The position numbers and the translations under genes were made by a program. Positions 1 through 9,446 of a stretch of 64,000 bases of DNA are shown piece by piece. How positions within the stretch are numbered: the stretch's first letter is position 1; each line of letters begins with the position of its first letter. The DNA is from Bacteroidales bacterium (GTDB taxonomy: Bacteria > Bacteroidota > Bacteroidia > Bacteroidales > Azobacteroidaceae). Below the pieces are notes generated by a model. The model was not told the DNA's origin and did no database searches. It saw only the letters and a program-made list of their open reading frames with translations. Location: contig BHEP01000003.1 in NCBI GenBank assembly GCA_003851245.1, forward strand, positions 28,942 through 92,941, read 5' to 3'.

Positions 1-492
1 ATGCTCGGTATTGAGCGCATTTTATGGCTTAATCATGGATATTTGGAAGGCGATGATACCGACAGTCATATCGATACCTTGGCTCGTTTTTGCACGCCAC
101 AGACCATTGCTTATGTGCAATGCCTTGATATGCACGACCCGCATTTTGAGGCGCTACACGCAATGGAAAAAGAGCTAAAGAGTTTCCTAACAATAGATAA
201 TAAGCCATACCAACTTATTGCCCTACCAATGGCAGATGTGGTAATGGACAATCACTGCAGACTTCCTGCCACCTATGCCAATTTTTTAATCATCAATAAG
301 GCTGTATTGATGCCCTTCTACAATTCTCCAAAAGATGCTATTGCACAAGAGTGTCTGCAGAAAGCATTTCCCGACAGGGAGATTGTCGGTATCAACTGCC
401 TGCCTTTAATCAAGCAGCATGGCTCCCTACATTGCGTCACCATGCAGTTTCCCAAAAGTATTAAGTTTGCTGCTGCCGACTCTACCGCATAA
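1..492 (+). CDS. aguA: agmatine deiminase, C-terminal part (5' end outside window)
   Basis: This is the C-terminal part of an agmatine deiminase of the peptidyl-arginine deiminase fold. The enzyme converts agmatine to N-carbamoylputrescine and ammonia in cytosolic putrescine synthesis. Visible family motifs are GDDTDSHID near the left edge, the TYANFLIIN strand, and GSLHCVTMQFP near the C-terminus, which carries the catalytic cysteine. The family is about 340-370 residues and only 163 are visible, so the ATG at base 1 is almost certainly an internal methionine and the real start lies upstream of the window. The stop is at 490-492. Family assignment is firm. Agmatine versus another guanidino substrate is inferred. 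Confidence 0.9.
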   Translation: MLGIERILWLNHGYLEGDDTDSHIDTLARFCTPQTIAYVQCLDMHDPHFEALHAMEKELKSFLTIDNKPYQLIALPMADVVMDNHCRLPATYANFLIINKAVLMPFYNSPKDAIAQECLQKAFPDREIVGINCLPLIKQHGSLHCVTMQFPKSIKFAAADSTA

Positions 493-660
493 GTGCAATA
501 CCGTCGCAATTGGGCCATTGTTTTAGATTGTTTTAGAGAGCTATATGCGTAGCTATAGGCTGTTTCATATAAAATTTTAAAATTTAATGTGCGAAATAGG
601 CTATTAATTTGTCATATTTTTTATATATTTGCAGAAGTTTCAAATTGAATGTAAAGTACA

Positions 661-1554
661 ATGGAGTTCAAGAAAATATTTTTAATAAGTCTTTTATTCT
701 CATTCTTATCTTTCTTCTCGTGTATAGAGAATGAGGTATATGTGGATTTAGCAGGTTATGAAATGCCCTATTTCCAAGTAGAAGAGGTGAATGTTGAGAA
801 AGAGATATCGTCTATTTACTTCAATACAGATGTGCATGAGGATACTGTATTCGTTCATTTTAGGTATCTGCGCTATGAGTTGAAGATTCCTGACGGCTTA
901 AAATGTAGGGTTGAGGTATATTTCAACGACGATGTTCGTGATTATTCTGCTTTTACCTCATATATAAATATTCCCCTAGATTCTGGCACACATACTATGC
1001 GTGTAGAGTTGATAATGAGTTTCGATTCCTCAAAATCACAAGATATCAATTGGGGCCAAGAGGAGGTGTATCGAGAGATTCATGAATGGGTTGTTGTGGT
1101 TCAGCCTCGGTCTACGGTTCTAAATGTTAGAACTTCAAGAACCTACGAAGGAGAGGTAGTTTTCTTTTGGGATAAACCCGATCCATATTATGGAGAATTA
1201 GACTATTTTCTTGTTTCCAGCTTAGGATCAAGAACACCCGTGCGCACGGAGAATCAATTTTTCACTCTCAAAGATTTTTCCAACAGAGAGCAGCAATATG
1301 TTGTTACAGCGCGTTTTAAAGAGGGCTTCCTCAAGGACTGGGAGGAATTGGTTGGGCTCAAGCAGAAGCACACAGGTCTTCCTTCTGGTTTGCTGCAGGC
1401 GCAGCCAGTGAATGGTGCGATGGTAGATAGCCTTGTTTCCAGACGTGAGCAAGATGCTAGATCCAAATATGAAAGAGAGGGCAGTGACAACAAGATTCAG
1501 TTTAATAGCAAAGGAGTTTCGGTATTTAGAATATATCCTAAAAACAGAAATTAA
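661..1554 (+). CDS. unknown lipoprotein
   Basis: I do not recognise this 297-residue protein. The N-terminus is a lipoprotein signal: Lys at positions 4-5, a hydrophobic stretch, then LSFFSC with the lipid-accepting cysteine near residue 21. The mature part is rich in aromatic and charged residues and reads like beta-sandwich repeats (for example the region around DKPDPYYGELDYFLVSS), so a surface or periplasmic adhesion-like fold is possible. No catalytic motif was seen. A TATATTTG box at 624-631 matches the Bacteroidetes -7 element about 30 bp before the ATG, but no TTTG box lies at the right distance upstream of it. The gene is monocistronic and ends before a strong hairpin at 1715-1750. 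Confidence 0.7.
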   Translation: MEFKKIFLISLLFSFLSFFSCIENEVYVDLAGYEMPYFQVEEVNVEKEISSIYFNTDVHEDTVFVHFRYLRYELKIPDGLKCRVEVYFNDDVRDYSAFTSYINIPLDSGTHTMRVELIMSFDSSKSQDINWGQEEVYREIHEWVVVVQPRSTVLNVRTSRTYEGEVVFFWDKPDPYYGELDYFLVSSLGSRTPVRTENQFFTLKDFSNREQQYVVTARFKEGFLKDWEELVGLKQKHTGLPSGLLQAQPVNGAMVDSLVSRREQDARSKYEREGSDNKIQFNSKGVSVFRIYPKNRN

Positions 1555-1714
1555 TTTTTTAGAATGCAATAAAAATTTATAGAGAGGGGTTCTAAAAATT
1601 ATATTTTTCGACGCTGTCAAGGGTGATAAGGAAGGGAGCTTGCCTTTGCAAATGACCATTTAGAATCCCGTAGACAAGGAAGAAAAAGCAATTTATAGAA
1701 GTCTCGTAGATTTT

Positions 1715-1750
1715 AAAAAGGGTAATATAGAGACTATATTACCCTTTTTT
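1715..1750. terminator. bidirectional rho-independent terminator
   Basis: A perfect 16-bp stem (1715-1730 with 1734-1749) closes a 3-nt loop. It starts with an A run and ends with a T run, so it can terminate transcription from both sides. It lies between the convergent lipoprotein and serA-like genes. Confidence 0.85.
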
Positions 1751-1797
1751 AGTATCTTTACTAATAGGAGTATAATTTTTGAAATTAAATTATCATT

Positions 1798-2718
1798 TTA
1801 CTTATTTACTCTAAAAGTTTGATCCTTGTTTATCAAGAAATTAATTGTTTGCTTGGCGGCAGCGATTCCGGCATTCATATTTGCCTCTTCCGTTTGTGCC
1901 CCTGCTTTCTTTGGCGTAGCGAAATATTGCTTAGGAAATTTGGCTTTTAAGTCGCTATCATTGCTTGGTTTTACGTCGCTAAGATAGCTAAAATCGCCTC
2001 TTTCTTGCATTACTTGTTCCAATTCTTTTTCGTTGATTACCTCCTTGCGAGCAGTGTTTATGAGCACTGCATTTTTGGGCATTCTATTTAGTAGGGCGTA
2101 ATTTATAGAATTTCTTGTAGCATCGGTTGCAGGTATATGCAAGGAAACAAATTGGCATTTTGAGTATAAGTCTTCAACAGAAGTAGTGTGTATAACCCCC
2201 TCGCTTTCGATTTGCTCTTTCGTACAAAAAGGATCGAAGGCATATACTTCCATTCCAAAGCCTTTGGCTATGCGCGCAACATTTCGCGCAACATTTCCAA
2301 AAGCGTGCAATCCTATTTTTTTTCCTAGGAGTTCTCTTCCTGAAGACCCATCAAAAGCATTGCGCAGTGAAAATATGCAGAGTCCAAAAACTAGTTCCGC
2401 AACGGCATTTGCATTTTGACCAGGAGTATTCATCACACAGATATTTTTCTCCGTGGCAGTTTTCAAATCAACATTGTCGTAGCCCGCACCCGCCCTGACA
2501 ATAAGTTTGAGGTTTTTTGCGGCATTCATCACCTCTGCATCTATAATATCGCTGCGTATAATGATGGCATCAATATTCTCAACAGCCTTGAGTAGTGATT
2601 GTTTTTCAGTATAATTTTCTAACAGAGCAAATTCCTGATTCGCATCTTCAATAGTACTTTTTATACTTTGAACAGCTTCAGTAGAAAAAGATTTTTCTGT
2701 TGCAATTAAAATTTTCAT
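1798..2718 (-). CDS. serA: D-3-phosphoglycerate dehydrogenase-like 2-hydroxyacid dehydrogenase
   Basis: The 306-residue protein has the two-domain fold of NAD-dependent D-2-hydroxyacid dehydrogenases. It has VRAGAGYDNVD and NTPGQNANAVAEL in the substrate/NAD hinge, a Rossmann strand IGLHAFGNVARNVARIA near residue 133, and INTARKEVINE with the catalytic arginine. Two sites depart from the classic form: the nucleotide loop is GxHxxG rather than GxGxxG, and the usual PHxAG histidine position reads PKKAGAQTEEAN. From memory, Bacteroidetes SerA proteins share these changes, so it is probably functional in serine synthesis with serC (12352-13425), although here the two genes are 10 kb apart. It lies 35 bp downstream of the sensor kinase gene and may be co-transcribed with it. 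Confidence 0.82.
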   Translation of the reverse strand: MKILIATEKSFSTEAVQSIKSTIEDANQEFALLENYTEKQSLLKAVENIDAIIIRSDIIDAEVMNAAKNLKLIVRAGAGYDNVDLKTATEKNICVMNTPGQNANAVAELVFGLCIFSLRNAFDGSSGRELLGKKIGLHAFGNVARNVARIAKGFGMEVYAFDPFCTKEQIESEGVIHTTSVEDLYSKCQFVSLHIPATDATRNSINYALLNRMPKNAVLINTARKEVINEKELEQVMQERGDFSYLSDVKPSNDSDLKAKFPKQYFATPKKAGAQTEEANMNAGIAAAKQTINFLINKDQTFRVNK

Positions 2719-2753
2719 ATTTTTTAACTTTTATTATTACAGTATTTTTTTAC

Positions 2754-5252
2754 TTAATTATATGATTTGGAAATATAGTTCTCACCATCTTTTAGCAAAT
2801 TGTTTATTAAAATTATAAGTTCTTCTAAGCCTTTCTTGTCTTTACTGCCTGTTTCAAATTCAAATAACAATTGCGTAAGCCTTTCATTTGCAACCATACG
2901 CATCAGAGGCAGCATGCGGTGAGATGTTTGTTTTAGGAGGTCCCATTTTTCATTTAGGAAAGCTTCTTCCAATATGCTCACATTTTTCTTGTTTTCGGAG
3001 AGGAAAGATTCTACGATTCTAATTCCGGCATCTTTGTCTTCTCCTGCAAATTTTATCAGTTCATTGAAGCCCTTGCCAGTGGATGTAGCTGCATTTTTAA
3101 TTTTACTGAAGCGTCCATTTCCCAAGTGTGTCCTTACAACGTCCATAATTTGGTTTACACCAAAAGGTTTGGATAGAAATCCAGAAAATCCAGCAGCAAT
3201 AAATTTGCGTTCTGATATGTTGGAGTTGGCAGATAGTGCAATAATTGGAAGAGCTTTTGAATCGTTGAAATTTGCATTTCTTATGCGTTCTACCAATTCA
3301 AAACCATTCATTTCGGGCATCTGAATATCGGTAAAAATCATGTCGTAGCTATTTGCCTCTATAAGGAAGAGGGCTTTCAAGGAGTTGGAACATACGGTAA
3401 GGTCAAAGCCCTCTTGTCTGAATATTTCTGAATATAGGTTTAATTGAACAATGTCGTCATCAATAAACAATATTTTTTTGTCATTGTAATTTGTTTTATC
3501 ATACAGCTCGATATTTTCATCATCATCATCATCATCATTTGTTTTATTGATAATAGGATCTTTTTTTTCTAGTGGTATGCTTACTATGAATTCTGCCCCA
3601 TGCCCATATTCGGATACAAGTTTTATTTGTCCTTTCAAAAGCTCTATTAGCTTGACAGTTATGGCAAGACCTAGTCCCGAACCTTCTATATGGGAGTGGG
3701 CATCCAAGCGGATAAAAGCATGAAATATGCTTTCTTGATCTTCCTTTTTTATACCCATGCCATTGTCTTTGATGCTGATTTTTAAGATGTCGTCTTTTTT
3801 TTCCTTTCCTAGAATAATCGATTCAGAAACAACGATTAAGCCACCTTCAGGGGTAAATTTCACCGCATTTGCCAATAGGTTGTTGGCTATTTGTCGTATT
3901 CTGTAGGGATCACCTTGATAGTTGGGAATATTTTTTATATCACAATTGAATTCAAGTTTTATATTTTTCTTTTTTGCTATTGGCATAAAACTGCTACAAA
4001 TATCATTCATCAATCTACAAGGAAAGAAAACCATTTTTTCGGTTTCATTATCATTGCAATCCAATGCGTGGTATTCAAGTAAGTTTTTCACCAATTGCAG
4101 TATATGTTCTGCCGAATTTTGCATATTTTCAATATAGTACTTCTCCTTCTCAGGTAGGTTCTTCTTATAGAGCAATTCTATAAATCCAATGATGGAGCTT
4201 ATTGGTGCTTTGATGTCGTGAGTTATGGAAAGAATAAGTATTTCTCTGGCTTTAAGTAAGCTTTCCACATGTTTTTTTTCTTTTTCTATTTCTCGCCTAT
4301 ACTTTTGCGACTTAGAAAGCGATCTCCAAGCCAATATAATGAATAGAATGGTGCTAAATATGGCGAGAATGCCAATATTAGAGAGAATTTTTGAAGATTT
4401 ACTGAGGGCTTCTTCTTTTTTATGAAGGTTTGTTAGTGTGTTTATATAAATCTTATTCTCTATATCGTTGAGTATTTTATTTATTTGTATTGTCAATTCA
4501 TTATTGACTCTTTGCATTGCATTTTGCCTATATACTAGCTCTTTGGTAAACTTTGCATTTTTGATAGAATTGTCTTGAATAATTGTACTTACGTATTGTT
4601 TTATGGGATCAAGCATGGTAGGAATATATGCACTGTCTATTTTTGTAGTTTGATTTTTTGAGATATTTATGATACTATCGCTTGTCTGGTCTTTGAAAAC
4701 AGCTTTTACTCTTTTGAAAAATGATTTTTTATCACTCACAATTATGGATGTGTCTTCTTTGCTTTCTACTGACCTCGTAAAGAGCTGTTCCAAATCATCA
4801 AAAGTTTTGTGTTGAGTAATGTTTGTTTCGGTACTTACAATTGTATTATTATTGATAGAATCCAGCAGTTGATGCATTTGAAAGATATTGTTCCTTTTTA
4901 ATAGAACTAAATCAGTTATGCTATCTAAATGAAGAAACAGCACACTGTCTTGAGCGCTTTGTTTTAGATAATCTATTTGGGAACATACATCTCCAATGAT
5001 TGAGTCGTATCTTGCTTCTGTCTTTTCCGTGTCTGTTCCCATCAGCAAACTCCCTGTGGCCTCAGTCTCGTATAAGCTAGCCAAAATATTGCTAATCATT
5101 ACCAGTTCCTTTCCTTCAGTTTCGGAGTTGCTTGTTTTGGACAGGCTTACTAACTCATTGTATATCAGTGTAAATCCTAGTATTGAAAGGCTTATAACAA
5201 TTAAAAAACCTGCTGCGATAATGAACTTTGTATGTGGTTTGTTTTTTGACAT
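2754..5252 (-). CDS. hybrid sensor histidine kinase (HisKA-HATPase-REC-HPt)
   Basis: This is an 832-residue membrane sensor. The first transmembrane helix is at about 9-31, a periplasmic sensor of roughly 260 residues follows with no recognisable fold, and the second helix is near 290-310. HisKA follows with the phosphorylated His in THDIKAP (about 345), then HATPase_c with the N box (about 461), DNGMGI and GSGLGLAI. Next come a receiver domain with LFIDDD (about 596) and DIQMPEMNG (about 640), and a C-terminal HPt domain with SHRM (about 777). Kinase and receiver are joined by an Asp-rich hinge encoded by a CAT repeat. The gene starts 3 bp after the sigma-54 response regulator stop, so the two form one operon. 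The likely phosphorelay is kinase to REC to HPt to the partner regulator. The signal sensed is unknown. Confidence 0.9.
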   Translation of the reverse strand: MSKNKPHTKFIIAAGFLIVISLSILGFTLIYNELVSLSKTSNSETEGKELVMISNILASLYETEATGSLLMGTDTEKTEARYDSIIGDVCSQIDYLKQSAQDSVLFLHLDSITDLVLLKRNNIFQMHQLLDSINNNTIVSTETNITQHKTFDDLEQLFTRSVESKEDTSIIVSDKKSFFKRVKAVFKDQTSDSIINISKNQTTKIDSAYIPTMLDPIKQYVSTIIQDNSIKNAKFTKELVYRQNAMQRVNNELTIQINKILNDIENKIYINTLTNLHKKEEALSKSSKILSNIGILAIFSTILFIILAWRSLSKSQKYRREIEKEKKHVESLLKAREILILSITHDIKAPISSIIGFIELLYKKNLPEKEKYYIENMQNSAEHILQLVKNLLEYHALDCNDNETEKMVFFPCRLMNDICSSFMPIAKKKNIKLEFNCDIKNIPNYQGDPYRIRQIANNLLANAVKFTPEGGLIVVSESIILGKEKKDDILKISIKDNGMGIKKEDQESIFHAFIRLDAHSHIEGSGLGLAITVKLIELLKGQIKLVSEYGHGAEFIVSIPLEKKDPIINKTNDDDDDDENIELYDKTNYNDKKILFIDDDIVQLNLYSEIFRQEGFDLTVCSNSLKALFLIEANSYDMIFTDIQMPEMNGFELVERIRNANFNDSKALPIIALSANSNISERKFIAAGFSGFLSKPFGVNQIMDVVRTHLGNGRFSKIKNAATSTGKGFNELIKFAGEDKDAGIRIVESFLSENKKNVSILEEAFLNEKWDLLKQTSHRMLPLMRMVANERLTQLLFEFETGSKDKKGLEELIILINNLLKDGENYISKSYN
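3518..3538. repeat. (CAT)7 trinucleotide repeat in sensor-kinase hinge
   Basis: Seven CAT units lie inside the kinase gene. Read on the minus strand they encode most of a run of six Asp followed by Glu between the ATPase and receiver domains. A change in unit number would keep the frame and only alter the hinge length. Confidence 0.9.
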
Positions 5253-5255
5253 TAC

Positions 5256-6578
5256 TTAGATTTCTATATTGTAAAGTTTAATTTTATGGTACAAAGTTTT
5301 TCTATCTATACTTAAAATTGAAGCAGCCTTGGATTTATTGTTATTGGTAAATTTCAAAGCTTCCTCTATTCTTTCTTTTTCGTTAAAGTTTTTTAGGCTT
5401 AAGTCCTTTGCCATTGAGTTATCATTCCTTATATTTTCGGGCAGCAGGTCTTGGGTAATGTATGCGCCAGGCGCTATCAATACAATGCGACTGATGATAT
5501 TTTTTAGTTCCCTGATATTGCCAGGCCAAGAATAATTTCTCAATAAATTTAGGGTTTCGGGCTTGAATCCAATAATTTTTTTGTTTAGTTGCTGGTTTGA
5601 TATTTCTAAGAAATAATGGGCGAAAAGCGATATGTCGTCTTTGCACTCTTTTAATGTGGGTATATATAATAAAAACTCATTAATCCTGTGGTATAGATCC
5701 ATTCTAAATAAGCCCTTAGATAATACCTCTTCTATATCTTCATTGGTAGCAGAAATTATCCTTACATCTACCTCTATTTCTTTGTTGCTACCCACGGGTT
5801 TTATACATTTTTCTTGCAAAGCTCTTAGCAGTTGCACTTGAATATCCATGGATAGGTTGCCAATTTCGTCAAGGAATAAGGTGCCCCCATTGGCTTCAAG
5901 AAAGCTACCATTTTTGTTCATAATAGCCCCGGTGAATGCTCCTTTGACGTGTCCAAAAAGTTCGGAAGCTGCCAATTCTCTTCCCAAAACCCCACAATCA
6001 AGGGCAACGAAAGCTTTTTTAGACCTATCGCTTTTTTCATGTATGAGGCGTGCCACATGCTCTTTACCTACGCCACTATTGCCTCTAATGAGTACCGCCA
6101 GTTTGGTTGGGGCAACCAAATCAATATAGTCGTAGAGTTGCTTGTATTCTATAGATTTTCCTCTTATAAATTCTGCTTGGCTTGATACTTTTTTGGTAGG
6201 AGTATTTTTCTCTAATGCTTTTTGGGCAGAGACTAGTTCTATTTTTTTCAATAACTCATCGGGATTCAATGGCTTTGCAATGTAATCGAAAGCTCCAGAC
6301 TTTATTGACTCTACTGCCGTTTGAATGTCGGCATATCCCGTCATCATTATGAAAACAACTTCAGGATGGGATTCTTTCATCCATTTTAGAAAAGAAATAC
6401 CGCTATCGTCAGGCAAACGCAAATCGGAGAGGACTAAGTCAGGAATCTCCTCTGCAACAGCTTTTTTTGCTTCCGAAATCCTCAAGGCTGATCTTACTAC
6501 AAATCCTTTTTTTGTAAGCCAAGTTTTGAGCATCAGACTTAGGGTGATGTCATCCTCTATGATAAGTATATTTTTCAT
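5256..6578 (-). CDS. sigma-54-dependent response regulator, NtrC family
   Basis: This 440-residue transcription activator has three domains in order. The receiver (1-120) has IEDD and SDLRLPDDSG with the phospho-acceptor Asp. The AAA+ sigma-54 interaction domain (about 130-375) has Walker A GNSGVGKE, GAFTGA, Walker B LFLDEIG and an arginine-finger region. The C-terminal Fis-type helix-turn-helix (about 400-440) includes KAASILSIDRKTLYHKI. All motifs needed to drive sigma-54 open-complex formation are intact. It is the first gene of an operon with the hybrid kinase. A possible -7 box read on the minus strand (TACTTTTG at 6713-6720) would give a 5' UTR of about 130 nt. Target genes cannot be deduced. 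Confidence 0.93.
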   Translation of the reverse strand: MKNILIIEDDITLSLMLKTWLTKKGFVVRSALRISEAKKAVAEEIPDLVLSDLRLPDDSGISFLKWMKESHPEVVFIMMTGYADIQTAVESIKSGAFDYIAKPLNPDELLKKIELVSAQKALEKNTPTKKVSSQAEFIRGKSIEYKQLYDYIDLVAPTKLAVLIRGNSGVGKEHVARLIHEKSDRSKKAFVALDCGVLGRELAASELFGHVKGAFTGAIMNKNGSFLEANGGTLFLDEIGNLSMDIQVQLLRALQEKCIKPVGSNKEIEVDVRIISATNEDIEEVLSKGLFRMDLYHRINEFLLYIPTLKECKDDISLFAHYFLEISNQQLNKKIIGFKPETLNLLRNYSWPGNIRELKNIISRIVLIAPGAYITQDLLPENIRNDNSMAKDLSLKNFNEKERIEEALKFTNNNKSKAASILSIDRKTLYHKIKLYNIEI

Positions 6579-6930
6579 CTAACAACTATATTTTTTTTAA
6601 ACTTAATCACTCCATTTTTATTGGAATGTTTTTTTATTTACCCTAATGCTAGCCAAACTAAGTAATCGAAAATTACTAATTGCTGACCTCCCAGTTTTGA
6701 GGTAGTTAAATACAAAAGTACTTATTTTCTTCGAGAATTTACATTTTTTTTTGAAATATTTTCCGTTAAATTAGGTACTTGCCAAATGAGATCTCTCTGC
6801 CATTATAATAGACAAAGGATTCTTCTTAATATTTGGCTTGATATGATCCTATTCTCATAAAAATAGCTTACTTTTGGCTATTCTAAATAATATATCAGCA
6901 AAATAGTAACATAATTTAAATACCTAGCAG
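6579..6930. other. divergent intergenic region between the two-component operon and fucI
   Basis: This 352-bp AT-rich region separates divergent operons. A minus-strand -7 match lies at 6713-6720 and a plus-strand one, TACTTTTG, at 6869-6876, 54 bp before fucI. Neither has a TTTG box at the canonical distance, so both may need an activator. Small inverted repeats (agtaat/attact at 6661-6677, and an ACCTC/GAGGT pair near 6687-6703) lie in the putative regulator leader. No coding potential was seen. Confidence 0.5.
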
Positions 6931-8691
6931 ATGAAAATTTATCCAAAAATTGGCATTAGACCTACCATAGATGCCCGACAAGGAGGCGTAAGAGAAAGCC
7001 TCGAAGAAAAAACTATGAATTTGGCAAGGGCTGTTGCGGAGCTCATTTCTTCCAACTTAAAAAATGGTGATGGCTCACCAATAGAATGTGTGATTGCCGA
7101 TACCACCATAGGGAGGGTTAGCCAAAGTGCAGCCTGTGCCACCAAGTTTCAGAGAGAAGGAGTGGGCGCAAGTATCACCGTCACTTCTTGCTGGTGCTAT
7201 GGCGCCGAAACTATGGACATGAATCCCGATTATCCCAAGGCTGTTTGGGGCTTTAATGGTACAGAGCGCCCTGGAGCGGTCTATCTTGCCGCCGTATTGG
7301 CAGCCCATGCTCAAAAAGGTCTGCCTGCTTTTGGCATTTATGGTCGCGATGTACAAGAGCTCACCGACAATAGCATTCCCGACGATGTTTCGGAAAAACT
7401 TCTTCGTTTTGCCCGATCGGCACAGGCAGTAGCCACCATGAAGGGAAAATCATACCTTTCCATAGGGGGCGTGTCAATGGGTATTGCTGGATCAATTGTC
7501 GATACCGATTTCTTTCAAGACTATCTTGGCATGCGCAATGAGGCCGTAGATATGACCGAAATCATTAGGCGTGTCAATGAAGAAATATACGACAAAGAAG
7601 AATTTAAAAAAGCAATGGCATGGACAGAAAAATATTGCAAAGCCAGGGAAGGCAATGATTTCAATGCCTCCAATAAAATAAAAACCCGCGCTGAGAAAGA
7701 TGCCGACTGGGAGTTTGTGGTTAAAATGACCATAATAATTCGCGACCTTATGGAGGGCAATTCCAAGCTCAAAGATATGGGCTTTGCCGAAGAGAGCCTC
7801 GGACACAACGCCATTGCTGCAGGTTTCCAAGGGCAGCGCCAATGGACTGATTTTATGCCCAATGGCGATTTTGCAGAAGCCATACTCAACAGCTCCTTCG
7901 ACTGGAATGGCATAAGAGAAGCTTATGTGGTAGCTACCGAAAATGATGCTTGCAATGGCGTTGCCATGCTTTTTGGTCACCTATTAACAAATACTGCCCA
8001 GCTATTTTCTGATGTTCGCACATTTTGGAGTCCTGCAGCCGTAGAAAGAGTTACGGGACAAAAACTCTCGGGAATGGCTCAAAATGGAATTATACACCTC
8101 ATAAACTCTGGATCAACTACCCTCGATGGCACAGGATGCCAGAATAAAGACGGTAAACCAGCATTAAAACCCTACTGGAAAGTCTCTGAGAATGAGGTAG
8201 AGCAATGCCTTAGTGCCACCACCTGGTTTCCCGCCAATAGGGACTACTTTAGAGGCGGCGGATATTCATCTAACTTCCTATCCAAAGGGGGAATGCCCAT
8301 CACTATGTCGCGTCTAAACTTGGTCAAAGGTTTGGGTCCTGTACTGCAAATTGCCGAAGGATGGACTGTAGAAATAGATCCTAGCATACATAAAACTCTC
8401 GATGAACGCACAGACAAAACATGGCCTACAACCTGGTTCGTGCCTAGACTAAACGACAAACCGGCCTTTAAGGATGTTTATTCGGTGATGAACAACTGGG
8501 GAGCCAACCATGCAGCCATAAGCTATGGGCATATAGGACAAGACCTTATCACCCTAGCTTCAATATTATGTATACCCGTATGTATGCACAATGTAGATGA
8601 AAACGAAATATTCCGCCCTGCGGTATGGAATGCCTTCGGAATGGACAAGGAAGCCGCCGACTACCGTGCTTGTGCAAATTTTAAAAAATAA
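6931..8691 (+). CDS. fucI: L-fucose isomerase
   Basis: The 586-residue enzyme isomerises L-fucose to L-fuculose in the cytosol and needs Mn2+. Length matches the family (about 590). Motifs include [18 protein letters not shown] at the N-terminus, [13 protein letters not shown] and [12 protein letters not shown]. The metal and catalytic residues align with the E. coli enzyme: Glu337 in ENDACNG, Asp361 in FSDVRTFW, and His534 in YGHIGQD. It is the first gene of a three-gene operon with the aldolase (45 bp gap) and the permease. By eye the codon choice in this operon is richer in G and C than its flanks, which could mean high expression or transfer. Confidence 0.97.
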   Translation: MKIYPKIGIRPTIDARQGGVRESLEEKTMNLARAVAELISSNLKNGDGSPIECVIADTTIGRVSQSAACATKFQREGVGASITVTSCWCYGAETMDMNPDYPKAVWGFNGTERPGAVYLAAVLAAHAQKGLPAFGIYGRDVQELTDNSIPDDVSEKLLRFARSAQAVATMKGKSYLSIGGVSMGIAGSIVDTDFFQDYLGMRNEAVDMTEIIRRVNEEIYDKEEFKKAMAWTEKYCKAREGNDFNASNKIKTRAEKDADWEFVVKMTIIIRDLMEGNSKLKDMGFAEESLGHNAIAAGFQGQRQWTDFMPNGDFAEAILNSSFDWNGIREAYVVATENDACNGVAMLFGHLLTNTAQLFSDVRTFWSPAAVERVTGQKLSGMAQNGIIHLINSGSTTLDGTGCQNKDGKPALKPYWKVSENEVEQCLSATTWFPANRDYFRGGGYSSNFLSKGGMPITMSRLNLVKGLGPVLQIAEGWTVEIDPSIHKTLDERTDKTWPTTWFVPRLNDKPAFKDVYSVMNNWGANHAAISYGHIGQDLITLASILCIPVCMHNVDENEIFRPAVWNAFGMDKEAADYRACANFKK

Positions 8692-8736
8692 ACACCTATA
8701 CGACATTTATTATTCATTACTCATTTAATTATTATC

Positions 8737-9375
8737 ATGACAAAAGAAAAAGAATTAGAAGAATTTATCAATAACGCACACCGCTATGGCAGGGAGGGTT
8801 TTGTGCCCTGTAGCAGTGGCAATCTATCAGCAAGGGCTGGCGAAAACATCATTATTTCGGGAACAGGATCATGGCTTTCTAGTCTCAGGAAGGAACAAGT
8901 GTCTGTATGCAAGCTAGAAACGGGAGCTTTTGTAAATGGCATAAAGCCTTCTATGGAAAATGGATTTCACCTAGGCGTGTTCCGCAATCGCCCCGATGTA
9001 AATGTGGTACTTCATTTTCAGTCGCACTATGCCACAGCTGTATCCTGTATGAAGAATGTAGGAGAGCTCGATTTCAATGTGACGGCAGAAATCCCCTGCC
9101 ATGTAGGCAAAGAAATTCCCCTAATACCCTACCTCAGACCAGGCTCCAAAGAGCTAGCAAATGCTGTAAGCGAAACACTAAAGACGCACAATGCCTGCCT
9201 CTTGATAAATCATGGGCAGGTAGTTTGCGGAAAATCTTACGATGAGGTTTTTGAAAAAGCCAGTTTCTTTGAAATGGCTTGCCGCATCATCGTACAATCG
9301 GGCATGAATTACAACACATTGTCGGATCAGCAGATAGAAGACCTAGAAGTATATGTACTGGGAAAAAAAATATAA
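8737..9375 (+). CDS. fucA: L-fuculose-1-phosphate aldolase (class II aldolase)
   Basis: The 212-residue protein belongs to the class II aldolase/adducin family. FucA cleaves L-fuculose-1-phosphate to dihydroxyacetone phosphate and L-lactaldehyde. It has the phosphate-binding SSGNLSAR (about 26-33) and SGTGSWLSSL. Aligned to the zinc ligands of E. coli FucA (Glu73, His92, His94, His155), it has Glu74, His93 and His159, but Gln95 where the second His of the HxH pair is expected (LHFQSHYAT). His97 is close by and could substitute. Its position between fucI and fucP supports the fucose role. An alternative is an aldolase for a related 6-deoxy sugar phosphate. Confidence 0.88.
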   Translation: MTKEKELEEFINNAHRYGREGFVPCSSGNLSARAGENIIISGTGSWLSSLRKEQVSVCKLETGAFVNGIKPSMENGFHLGVFRNRPDVNVVLHFQSHYATAVSCMKNVGELDFNVTAEIPCHVGKEIPLIPYLRPGSKELANAVSETLKTHNACLLINHGQVVCGKSYDEVFEKASFFEMACRIIVQSGMNYNTLSDQQIEDLEVYVLGKKI

Positions 9376-9446
9376 TTTTTAGGAAGCCTCTCATTAATAT
9401 ACATTTTGACAATTAAACCGTATTTTATAAGCGATATCTATAAGCT

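Noticed and set aside
1228..1659. 143-residue minus-strand frame inside the lipoprotein gene
   Set aside because: It is the antisense shadow of a gene with a clear lipoprotein signal, and has no motif of its own.
7492..7980. Long minus-strand frames inside fucI
   Set aside because: They are antisense to a confidently identified enzyme. The more balanced base composition there makes long chance frames likely.
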